Source: Pseudophaeobacter sp. (lineage in GTDB: Bacteria > Pseudomonadota > Alphaproteobacteria > Rhodobacterales > Rhodobacteraceae). From it: DNA of 64,000 bases. This document shows, in pieces, positions 43,171 to 50,949 of the stretch (its first letter is position 1; every line of letters begins with the position of its first letter). Made by a program: the position numbers and the translations under genes. The stretch spans positions 99,624 to 163,623 of the forward strand of contig JALUXC010000023.1 in assembly GCA_027019165.1 (NCBI GenBank), given 5' to 3'. A model generated the notes under the pieces. The model worked only from the letters and a program-made list of their open reading frames with translations, was not told the DNA's origin and made no database searches.

Positions 43171-43947
43171 TCAGTCAGAATAGATCTGCGCCAAGGCATC
43201 GGCAAATTCGCTGCACATGACGATTTCCCGCTGCTGAGGGTCATAAAAGGCGTTTGCCTCTGCGCACGGCGCTACGGAAACCCGCAAATCCTCGGGAAGG
43301 CGGAATTCAGCGTTGAGCGCTGCAACCTCATCCCTGATCACCAGTGTGGTCAGTTCGGCACCTTCGCTCCGCTCGTCCAGCTCCCCCAGCAGAATGCTGC
43401 GGCCGCCCTCTGCATGGCGGATCTCATCCAGCACAGCCCCCCAGCTATCTGCAGCCTGATCATATTCGTCGGCACAGTAATCGGCCCGTTCCTCAGGCAG
43501 TTCAAGATCCTGAGCCACCTCAGCCCGTTCGTCTGGATTGGCACCATAGAAGAGGCAGACAAGATTGTAGTAGCGTTGCAGATCCGGTCCATGCACATCC
43601 CAATAGGCAGGCTCCGGTTCTTCATCGGCCCAGTCCAGAAACCCAAAGGCCGTATCATAGGCCAACTGCACCGCCGACTCTTCCTCGTAGAACGCGTCAA
43701 TCAGGAAGACCGACAGCACATCTGCTGCATCCTCTTCCTGCCCGAAAATCGGCAGTCGCAGAATATCGATCAGCGCGTGCCCCAGCTCGTGATAAAAGAC
43801 CGCCAGCAGGTTGCTTTCCACATAGGCCTGCATATCGTCATCGCGTCCAAAGCGAAACTCGGCCTGTGCGGCTTTGGGCAGGCCAATCAAACAGGATACG
43901 GCCAAGGCGATGATGGCCATTGAGGCAAATAGACGAGTGCGTCGCAT
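43171..43947 (-). CDS. DUF4344 family putative metallopeptidase
   Basis: 258 residues with a signal peptide (MRRTRLFASMAIIALAVSCLIGLPKAAQA). The zinc motif is in LLAVFYHELGHALIDIL (HExxH). The remainder has QEEDAADVLSVFLIDAFYEEESA (possible third ligand region), NLVCLFYGANPDERAEV, and CAEANAFYDPQQREIVMC, pieces of the DUF4344 family. It is probably periplasmic. An in-frame ATG three codons upstream (43956) is possible; the chosen one has GGAGG very close. The peptide substrate is unknown. Confidence 0.82.
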   Translation of the reverse strand: MRRTRLFASMAIIALAVSCLIGLPKAAQAEFRFGRDDDMQAYVESNLLAVFYHELGHALIDILRLPIFGQEEDAADVLSVFLIDAFYEEESAVQLAYDTAFGFLDWADEEPEPAYWDVHGPDLQRYYNLVCLFYGANPDERAEVAQDLELPEERADYCADEYDQAADSWGAVLDEIRHAEGGRSILLGELDERSEGAELTTLVIRDEVAALNAEFRLPEDLRVSVAPCAEANAFYDPQQREIVMCSEFADALAQIYSD

Positions 43948-44134
43948 AGCCTCCATTGAGACGAGGCGCCGCGCTTTCGTCAATCGTCCTGAGCCCCCCT
44001 GGCCCATTGAGGCAACAACTTGGCCAATTCGGAACGCTTGCGCAAAGTTTTCTGGACTTGATGCCCCAAGCCTATATGCTTCGCACACCCTATACGTGAA
44101 TTTCTTGTTAGCGTTTTCATTTGGAGGCCAGAAC

Positions 44135-44614
44135 ATGGCAACGGCAACAGTTGAAGGCACCCCGGCAGCGAATACAAGTGAAGCCGCGGCAAAGGTGATC
44201 GCATCCTCTACGAAATGGGCCGCAGGGGCAGCCATCGTGCCGGTTCCCTACCTTGACCTGCTGGCCATTGGCGCCGTGCAGGCGCAGATGGTCCATCAGT
44301 TGGCCAAGATCTATGGCCAGGACTCAAGCGAAGAAGTGGTCAAAGGCCTGATTACCGCTCTGCTGGGCACGCTGGCCCCGGCCATGGTCAGCACTGGCGT
44401 CGCCGGATCCTCTCTCAAACTGGTGCCCGGTGTCGGGACGCTCTGGGGCACGGTCAGCATGGCGGTGTTCGCTTCGGCTGCGACCTATGCCATCGGCAAG
44501 ATCTTTGCGATGCACTTCCAGAACGGCGGCACCCTTTCGTCGTTCAACCCCGAAGCGGTGCAGGAAGATCTGGAGCGCGAATTCAGCAAACAGGCCCAGC
44601 AGGCCAAGAAATAA
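44135..44614 (+). CDS. DUF697 (YcjF-like) family membrane protein
   Basis: 159 residues from MATATVEGTPAANTSEAAAK. The core WAAGAAIVPVPYLDLLAIGAVQAQMVHQLAKIYG is the DUF697 signature, followed by two hydrophobic glycine-rich segments (LITALLGTLAPAMV, VPGVGTLWGTVSMAVFASAATYAIG). GGAGG precedes the ATG. It lies 39 bases before the small membrane ORF and the exporter, so it may begin that transcription unit, but no link to peptide synthesis is known for this family. Confidence 0.8.
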   Translation: MATATVEGTPAANTSEAAAKVIASSTKWAAGAAIVPVPYLDLLAIGAVQAQMVHQLAKIYGQDSSEEVVKGLITALLGTLAPAMVSTGVAGSSLKLVPGVGTLWGTVSMAVFASAATYAIGKIFAMHFQNGGTLSSFNPEAVQEDLEREFSKQAQQAKK

Positions 44615-44653
44615 CCCGAAAACGAAATACCAAGGTCTGACAGGACAACCAAA

Positions 44654-44827
44654 GTGTTACTACATCCCACGGCTCTGGTGGCCTATGTGCTGCTTTGCCT
44701 TGTTGTCGGCTTTTGCGGTCGCAACAGGGCTATCGGCTTTCCCGGCGTCTTTGTGGTCAGCGTCCTGATCACCCCTCTGGTCATGGGGCTGCTGCTGATC
44801 CTGACCGCGCCAAAAATCCAGTCGTGA
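44654..44827 (+). CDS. Small membrane protein (57 aa) ahead of the exporter
   Basis: Starting at GTG with AGGA eight bases upstream. The sequence is LLHPTALVAYVLLCLVVGFC, then GRNRAIGFPGVFVVSVLITP, then LVMGLLLILTAPKIQS: two membrane helices joined by a short basic loop. Twin-helix proteins of about 55 residues with an IGFxxxFxxSLxLTPxxG pattern are widespread in bacteria with no known role. It ends 12 bases before the exporter start. Confidence 0.65.
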   Translation: MLLHPTALVAYVLLCLVVGFCGRNRAIGFPGVFVVSVLITPLVMGLLLILTAPKIQS

Positions 44828-44839
44828 CGGTTCGGCCAC

Positions 44840-46567
44840 GTGTCCAAGCCTGAGACAGAACACTCCGGGGACGTCCCCTTGGGGGAAAAACTCCTTCGTC
44901 TGGTTGCAGGATGGAGCACCCGCAAGGACGGCAGCTCGTGGTTTGCCACCTTCAAGAGCGGCTTGGACGAAGTTTTCGACGGCACCAGCCTGTTCAGCCT
45001 CGCTTTGGTGGCGCTTCTGGCGGCGGGCTGTGGCACGGCCGTTCTCTTTGTCCTCAATGCCGAAACCCGCGAGGTGGAATACAACGGGTATTCCACCCTT
45101 CTGGCGGTGGCCTTTGTGCTGCTCTTGCTGATCTACCGCACAGCGCAGAACTATCTGATCCGCAAGGCCGCACAAGAGATCGAAGAGGCCCTGCACCGCA
45201 AGCGCGTGCGCACCACGCAGGATGTCATGGCGCTTGGCTATCAGGACATCCAGTCCCTGCGCACGGGTGGGTCGATCGACGGCCTGGCAGCCCATTACGG
45301 CGCCCTGTCGCAGACCCTTGTGCCCCTCATCAATGGCGCCGAAGGGCTGGTGCTTCTGGTGTTCATGTTCGCCTACCTGCTGTTCCTGTCACCCTTTGCT
45401 GCGGTGCTGACGGCGCTTGTGGTCTTTGTGACCGTCAACGGCTTTCTCAACAGTCGGGGAAAGCTGCAACAGAACCTGCAAAAATCGGCCGAGGCTGAAA
45501 GCAGCTTTCGCGTCCTGACCGAAGGGTTGGTTTCCGGCGCTGCCGAGTTGCGCCTGCATGCGCGCAAACGGGCCGCGCTGCAGTCCGATCTCGATCTGAA
45601 ATCAAAGGACCTCGAACAGGGACGCAGTGCGGCAGCGGCCTATTTCGCGCAGATGATGGCCACCGGCACCTCGGCCTCTTACCTGATGGCGGGGGCGGTG
45701 GTCTTTGTGATGCCGGTGCTGACCGGCAGCGGCCAGGCCGAAATCTCGCGCATCGTGGTTGCGGTGATCTTCCTGCTTGGCCCCGTCAGCAGCGTGGTGC
45801 AGACCGTGCAGCAACTGACCAGCGCGCGCTTTGCCCTCTCAAAGATCCAGTCGTTTGAGGCCCGCGTCGCCGAAATGCGCAAGTCGCAGGCCAACGGCCC
45901 CCTCAGCCAAGCCGCCGCCGAATTCGACCAGATCGAATTTGATGACGTCGCCTACACGCATCCGGGCGATGCGCAGTTCCACATCAGCGATGCCTCGTTC
46001 AAGCTGAAGCGCGGCGAGATCCTGTTTGTCACCGGCGGCAACGGGTCGGGCAAGACGACACTCTTGCGCCTGCTGACCGGGCTTTATGCGTGTGAAGGGG
46101 GGCGTATTCTGCTGAATAGCGCCAAGGTGCCGCCCCTGCCCGAGCAGAGCTATCGCAACCTCTTTGCCACCGTGTTTTCCGACTTTCACGTCTTCCCGCG
46201 CCCCTATGGCCTTGATGAAAAGAGCGTTGCGCGGCTCGACTACTGGCTGACCCAGCTTGAGATACGCGACAAGTTCGGCGAAGACCTGACCCGTCTTGCG
46301 CCTGAGACGCTCTCGACCGGGCAGCACAAACGCCTGGCGCTGGCCCTCGCTCTGGCCGAGGACCGCCCGATCCTGGTGCTGGATGAATGGGCTGCCGATC
46401 AGGACCCCGCCACACGCAAGCGGTTCTATCAGGAGATCCTGCCGGGGCTGAAGGCGCAAGGCTTGACCATCGTGGCGGTTACCCATGACGATCAGTATTT
46501 CTCGGCCTGCGACAATCGCATACACATGAATGAAGGCCGCATCGCAACTTCGGGTGAAAGCGCATGA
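44840..46567 (+). CDS. ABC exporter, cyclic-peptide type (fused membrane and ATPase domains)
   Basis: 575 residues. Six membrane helices (about 45-330) are followed by one nucleotide-binding domain with Walker A VTGGNGSGKTTLLRLLTG, signature LSTGQHKRLALALAL and Walker B ILVLDEWAADQDP. The signature form and DEWAADQDP belong to the SyrD/PvdE/YojI branch that exports siderophores and (lipo)peptides. It is a half-transporter and should act as a homodimer. It overlaps the SPFH gene by four bases. The context suggests that it exports the product of the NRPS-PKS genes downstream. Confidence 0.9.
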   Translation: MSKPETEHSGDVPLGEKLLRLVAGWSTRKDGSSWFATFKSGLDEVFDGTSLFSLALVALLAAGCGTAVLFVLNAETREVEYNGYSTLLAVAFVLLLLIYRTAQNYLIRKAAQEIEEALHRKRVRTTQDVMALGYQDIQSLRTGGSIDGLAAHYGALSQTLVPLINGAEGLVLLVFMFAYLLFLSPFAAVLTALVVFVTVNGFLNSRGKLQQNLQKSAEAESSFRVLTEGLVSGAAELRLHARKRAALQSDLDLKSKDLEQGRSAAAAYFAQMMATGTSASYLMAGAVVFVMPVLTGSGQAEISRIVVAVIFLLGPVSSVVQTVQQLTSARFALSKIQSFEARVAEMRKSQANGPLSQAAAEFDQIEFDDVAYTHPGDAQFHISDASFKLKRGEILFVTGGNGSGKTTLLRLLTGLYACEGGRILLNSAKVPPLPEQSYRNLFATVFSDFHVFPRPYGLDEKSVARLDYWLTQLEIRDKFGEDLTRLAPETLSTGQHKRLALALALAEDRPILVLDEWAADQDPATRKRFYQEILPGLKAQGLTIVAVTHDDQYFSACDNRIHMNEGRIATSGESA

Positions 46568-47715
46568 GCAATCCAAAGACGATCTTTCGCCGCCTCAGCG
46601 CCACGGCCAGCTTTCTGATCCTGATCCTGACCTTCCTGGTGATCGTTCTGTGGAACAACATCGTCTATACCACGCCGGTGGGCTTTGCCGGGGTCAAATG
46701 GCACCGTCTGCACCCCTTCAGCGACAGTGCTTCAGTCGGCCCCCTGAACGAGGGGCTGCATGTGATCTTTCCCTGGGACAAGTTCTACAACTACGATCTG
46801 CGTCTGCAGTCCAGCGATCAGGTGTTCAAGGTCGTCTCCGAGGATGGTCTGCATCTTGAGATGACCCTGACCTTTCGCTGGCGTGCTGTGAAAAAGAACG
46901 TGGTCGAGCTGAACGAAACCGTTGGCCCGAATTATCCCAACACGCTGCTGACACCCACCGTCGGATCGGTCGCGCGCGAGGTGGTGGCCCGGCACAAGGC
47001 CGAGCTGCTGTATGGCAAGGACCGTGGCCTCGTGCAGCAGGAAATCTACGAAGGCGTCGTCTCTCCCAGCTACCGAAACGGCATAACCGACCGGGATGAC
47101 CGGGAGGGCAGCCAGGATCTGATCATGCTGGTGGATGTGCTGATCAAGAAAATCACCCTGCCCGAACAGGTCCGCGATGCCATCGAAAGCAAGCTGCGTC
47201 AGGCCCAGCGCGTCGGGGAATATGAGTTCCGGGTCCAGACCGAGCGGCTGGAGAGCCTGCGCAAGTCGATTGAGGCCGAAGGTATCCGCCAGTTCCAGCA
47301 GACCGTGGCCCCTGCGATCACCGAAAGCTACCTGCGCTGGCGCGGGATCGAAGCGACTTTGCAACTGGCCGAGTCGGAGAATTCCAAGGTGGTGGTGATC
47401 GGCAATTCCGCCACTGGCCTGCCACTGATCCTGGATACGGCCTCACATGCCGGGCTGCCGGATCTCACCGCAAGCCTTGCGGCGTCTTCAGCGACAGAGC
47501 AGCCGGACAGCAACAGTACGCCAAACTACACAACCGGAGACATTCAGTCGGGCGCTGGCGCCGCAGATGATCCAAGCTGGACCACCGGCACCGTGACCGA
47601 CCCGGCGGCGATGCCTTCTTCTGGCGGGGCAACCGCGCCAACGCCATCGGATGTCATCACAGGCGACGCAGACTCGACCCTGCCGCCTGCGCCAGCTGCC
47701 GGTCAGCGTCCCTAG
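46564..47715 (+). CDS. Prohibitin/SPFH (Band 7) domain membrane protein
   Basis: 383 residues: an N-terminal membrane helix (FLILILTFLVIVLW), the SPFH domain (about 45-220, VGFAGVKWHRLHPF then EGLHVIFPWDKFYNYDLRLQ), an acidic coiled-coil region (VGEYEFRVQTERLESLRKSI) and the prohibitin-like end YLRWRGIEATLQLAESENSK followed by VVVIG. The last 70 residues are a Ser/Thr/Pro/Ala-rich tail. SPFH proteins scaffold membrane domains. Coupling to an exporter (ATGA overlap) in a biosynthetic cluster is unusual. Confidence 0.85.
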   Translation: MSNPKTIFRRLSATASFLILILTFLVIVLWNNIVYTTPVGFAGVKWHRLHPFSDSASVGPLNEGLHVIFPWDKFYNYDLRLQSSDQVFKVVSEDGLHLEMTLTFRWRAVKKNVVELNETVGPNYPNTLLTPTVGSVAREVVARHKAELLYGKDRGLVQQEIYEGVVSPSYRNGITDRDDREGSQDLIMLVDVLIKKITLPEQVRDAIESKLRQAQRVGEYEFRVQTERLESLRKSIEAEGIRQFQQTVAPAITESYLRWRGIEATLQLAESENSKVVVIGNSATGLPLILDTASHAGLPDLTASLAASSATEQPDSNSTPNYTTGDIQSGAGAADDPSWTTGTVTDPAAMPSSGGATAPTPSDVITGDADSTLPPAPAAGQRP

Positions 47716-47721
47716 GCGGCA

Positions 47722-48450
47722 ATGGCGGGCTCCCCGACGGCACCGATCCACCTGATTTGCCTGCCTTTTGCGGGCGGCGGAGCCAGTCTGTTTCGCCAGT
47801 GGGGCCAATGGGCCCCGGATTACATCGAGGTGCATGCCCCCCGGCTGCCCGGTCGCGAAGGTCTTCTCAACACGCCGGCGATTGGCGATATGGAGGAGAT
47901 GATCACCTGGCTGGAGGCAGAAACCGCCGATCTGTGCAAGGGCAGTTTTGCGCTCTTTGGGCACTCGATGGGCGCCGCGATTTCTTACGCCTTTGCCTTG
48001 GAACGGCAGAAAAAGGGGCTTTCGCAGCCAGAGCATCTGTTTCTGTCAGGCTGCAAACCGCTGCCGCTGATGACACCGGACCCTCTGCATCTGATGCCGC
48101 CTGAACGCATGCAGGCTTTCATGCGAGACTATGATCCAGGGCGCGATCCCTTCGGGGACTATCCGGAACTTTGGAGCATATTCGAGCCGACCCTGCGGGC
48201 GGATTTCCGGCTCATTGAAACCTATGTACCGCCTCAGCATGACAGAGTGGTTCACTGCTCCATCACCGCCCTGTCGGCAGAACGCGACATCATCGCTCCC
48301 CCCGCCCACATGTCTGCCTGGAAAAGCCGCACAAGCTGTGCCTTTTCCCATGTCACCCTTCCCGGAGAGCACCTGTTCCTGCGAGATGACCCACAAGGTG
48401 TATTTGCACTGGTGCGGCAGCACCTGCATCCCGGGGTGGAAAACGGCTGA
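47722..48450 (+). CDS. Type II thioesterase (NRPS/PKS editing)
   Basis: 242 residues of the alpha/beta-hydrolase GrsT/SrfAD family, starting HLICLPFAGGGASLFRQWGQW. The nucleophile elbow is FGHSMGAAISYAF and the C-terminal histidine is in LPGEHLFLRDD. The lid region LPLMTPDPLHLMPPERMQAF is typical. It removes aberrant acyl groups from carrier proteins. It starts six bases after the SPFH stop and converges on the MbtH gene. Confidence 0.92.
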   Translation: MAGSPTAPIHLICLPFAGGGASLFRQWGQWAPDYIEVHAPRLPGREGLLNTPAIGDMEEMITWLEAETADLCKGSFALFGHSMGAAISYAFALERQKKGLSQPEHLFLSGCKPLPLMTPDPLHLMPPERMQAFMRDYDPGRDPFGDYPELWSIFEPTLRADFRLIETYVPPQHDRVVHCSITALSAERDIIAPPAHMSAWKSRTSCAFSHVTLPGEHLFLRDDPQGVFALVRQHLHPGVENG

Positions 48451-48458
48451 AAGACCCG

Positions 48459-48677
48459 CTAGCCCGCCTCGCCTTCCATTGCACGGCGCAAACTGGCAGG
48501 GCGCATGTCGGTCCAGTGCTCTTCAACAAAGGCCAGGCACTCCGCGCGCGCACCCTGGTAGCCTGCCTCTTTCCAACCCTTTGGAATTTCTTTGAATTCC
48601 GGCCAAATGGCATGCTGGTCTTCGGCATTGACCAGCACCCGAAAGGTCAGGGTTTCGTCGTCAAACGGGTTCGTCAT
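48459..48677 (-). CDS. MbtH family NRPS chaperone
   Basis: 72 residues with the MbtH signature: NPFDDETLTFRVLVNAEDQHAIWPEF, then IPKGWKEAGYQGARAECLAFVEEHWTDMRPASLR, given here in pieces. The conserved W, P and G residues are present (WPEF, PKGW, HWTDMRP). MbtH proteins bind and activate adenylation domains. It is on the strand opposite to all the other cluster genes, divergent from the P-type ATPase and convergent with the thioesterase. Confidence 0.95.
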   Translation of the reverse strand: MTNPFDDETLTFRVLVNAEDQHAIWPEFKEIPKGWKEAGYQGARAECLAFVEEHWTDMRPASLRRAMEGEAG

Positions 48678-48830
48678 GGCATTTCCCTTTTTTCAATTGA
48701 AACGATAAAAACAGCAGCTCTGGCGAACAATCCACTCCCCATCAGAAATATTGTTGCGATTCTTCGGACACCTGCCTCATAGTGGCACAGATAATTGCAT
48801 TTGGCATGGATTTGATATTGGAGAGACGTC

Positions 48831-50915
48831 TTGATCTGGGCACCGATCATCATTGGCGTTGGCGCGTATCTTGCGCATCGAAACGCCAAGACCAAGGTCG
48901 CCCGGGCAGAAGGCGGTAATTTCGGCGCAGACGGCAGCACGGCGGAAGAAACCCCGCAATCCGGTATCAGCCCCGCCGACGCGGATGAGATCTTTGCCGA
49001 AGCGGTTCCCGACCGGCTGACCTTTGCCAAGGATCAGCTCAAGGAGTCCGGGCAATTGCTGGCCGTCGCCGCCGCTGGATCGGTCGTGTTTCCGCCAGCC
49101 CTGTGGCTGACCACAGGCGTGATCCTCTACAAGGCGCGGTTCCTTTTCATGGAAGCCTGGCAAAGTTCAACCAAAGAGGGCAAACCGAACGCTCTGGTGG
49201 TGGATTCCGTCTTTATGGGGTTCTCGCTTCTGTCGGGCTGGTACACGGTCAACGCGGTGCTGTACGCCTTTTACCGGCTGTTCAATTACATCGCGCTCAG
49301 CACCGAGGACAATTCCCGCAAACGCCTTGTCGATATCTTTGCCGAGCAGCCCCGCAACGTCTGGGTGGAACAGGACGGGATCGAGGTTCAGGTGCCGTTT
49401 GAATCCTTGCGCGTTGGCGACATCATCGTGATTGATGCGGGCGATCTTTTGCCCGTCGACGGGGTTGTGGTCAGCGGCATTGCCAGCGTCGATCAGCACC
49501 TGTTCACTGGCGAATCCCAGCTTGTGGAAAAGACCGAGGGCGAGCCGGTCTATGCCTCCACCATCGTGGTCTCTGGCAAACTGCGGGTGCGGGCCGAACA
49601 GACCGGATCTGAAACACTCGCCGCCCAGATCGGCCATGTGCTGAACGAGACCAACAGCTATGCCGCCACGGTCGAAGCACGCGGCATGGAGATCGCCGAC
49701 AAGGCCGCAACGCCCATGCTGCTGATCGCTCTGGCGGCGACCGTTTTGAAGGGCGGAAATGCGGGCATCACCTCGCTGACAGCTGATTTTGGCGCCAGCA
49801 TGCGTGTTCTGGGGCCAATCGCGGTGCTGAAACATCTTGAGGCCGCGTCTGTAAACGGGCTTTACGTCAAGGACGGGCGCTCGCTGGAGCTGCTGCGCGA
49901 TGTGGACACCCTCGTTTTTGACAAGACCGGCACGCTGACCCTGAGCGAGCCAACCGTGGCCCTTGTGCGCCCGCTGATCCGCGATCTTGAGGAAAACGAG
50001 GTGCTGCGCCTAGCTGCCGCCGCCGAACAGCGGCTCAACCACCCCACCGCCCTTGCCATCGTGAAAGAGGCCCGTACACGCGGCCTTGATGTGCCAGAGC
50101 CGGACGCCAAACATTATGAGATCGGCTTTGGCGTCAAGGTGACGCTGGGCAATGGCAGCATCCGCGTGGGCAGCCTGCGCTATATGGATATGGAGGAGAT
50201 CTCGGTCAGCGACGCGGTGCGCAAAAGCGAGGCCGAGGGGCACGCAGATGGCAACTCCTACGTCTATGTGGCGGTGGATGAGGCCCTCATCGGGGTGATC
50301 GAGCTGATGCCGCAACTGCGCCCCGAGGCCGCGGATGTGGTCGCTCGTCTGAAAGAGCATTGCCCGCATATCCATATCATATCGGGCGATCACGAAGTCC
50401 CGACCGCCAATCTGGCTGCCAAGCTGGGCATCAAGAACTACAGCGCCGCCGTACTGCCGCACCAGAAGGGTGAGATCATCGAGCGGCTGCAATCCGAAGG
50501 GCGCCGGGTCTGTTTCATTGGCGACGGGATCAATGACTCCATCGCTTTGAAAACCGCCACGGTCTCGGTCTCGTTCAAAGGGGCCTCCTCCATTGCCACC
50601 GACAGCGCCCAGGTGGTCATCATGGACGATACGCTGGAATCGCTGGAAATCCTGTTCGAGGCAGGCCGCAGCCTTGATGACAGCATGCGCCGCAGCTACC
50701 GCACCGGGATCACCGCCACCGGGCTGGTTCTGGGGGGGCTCGTTCTGTTCGGGATCGGCCCGACCACAGGTCTGGTGATCTCCAACGGCGCGCGTGTCTT
50801 TGGCCTGTTGCAGGCGATGAAAACGCCCGAGCTGGGCGATACAGAGCCAGCAACCTCGGAAGACGCTGACTTTTTCGAACTTGGGGCGGAATACCTTTTG
50901 CCGGAAACCGCCTGA
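48831..50915 (+). CDS. P1B-like P-type ATPase without the CPC metal-binding motif
   Basis: 694 residues from a TTG start behind GGAGAG. The actuator loop is TGES (226-229). The phosphorylation site is D364 in VFDKTGTLT, the ATP-binding HP is in LNHPTALAIV, and GDGINDSIAL follows. All catalytic motifs are intact and resemble heavy-metal ATPases. No N-terminal metal-binding domain is present. The helix that normally carries CPC reads FGASMRVLGPIAVL (about 320-333), so copper or zinc transport is doubtful. It may move another cation or a lipid-like substrate. It starts the second cluster transcription unit. Confidence 0.85.
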   Translation: MIWAPIIIGVGAYLAHRNAKTKVARAEGGNFGADGSTAEETPQSGISPADADEIFAEAVPDRLTFAKDQLKESGQLLAVAAAGSVVFPPALWLTTGVILYKARFLFMEAWQSSTKEGKPNALVVDSVFMGFSLLSGWYTVNAVLYAFYRLFNYIALSTEDNSRKRLVDIFAEQPRNVWVEQDGIEVQVPFESLRVGDIIVIDAGDLLPVDGVVVSGIASVDQHLFTGESQLVEKTEGEPVYASTIVVSGKLRVRAEQTGSETLAAQIGHVLNETNSYAATVEARGMEIADKAATPMLLIALAATVLKGGNAGITSLTADFGASMRVLGPIAVLKHLEAASVNGLYVKDGRSLELLRDVDTLVFDKTGTLTLSEPTVALVRPLIRDLEENEVLRLAAAAEQRLNHPTALAIVKEARTRGLDVPEPDAKHYEIGFGVKVTLGNGSIRVGSLRYMDMEEISVSDAVRKSEAEGHADGNSYVYVAVDEALIGVIELMPQLRPEAADVVARLKEHCPHIHIISGDHEVPTANLAAKLGIKNYSAAVLPHQKGEIIERLQSEGRRVCFIGDGINDSIALKTATVSVSFKGASSIATDSAQVVIMDDTLESLEILFEAGRSLDDSMRRSYRTGITATGLVLGGLVLFGIGPTTGLVISNGARVFGLLQAMKTPELGDTEPATSEDADFFELGAEYLLPETA

Positions 50916-50949
50916 CCCTTTGTACCTTCGTTTTTTGGAAAGCTGAGCC

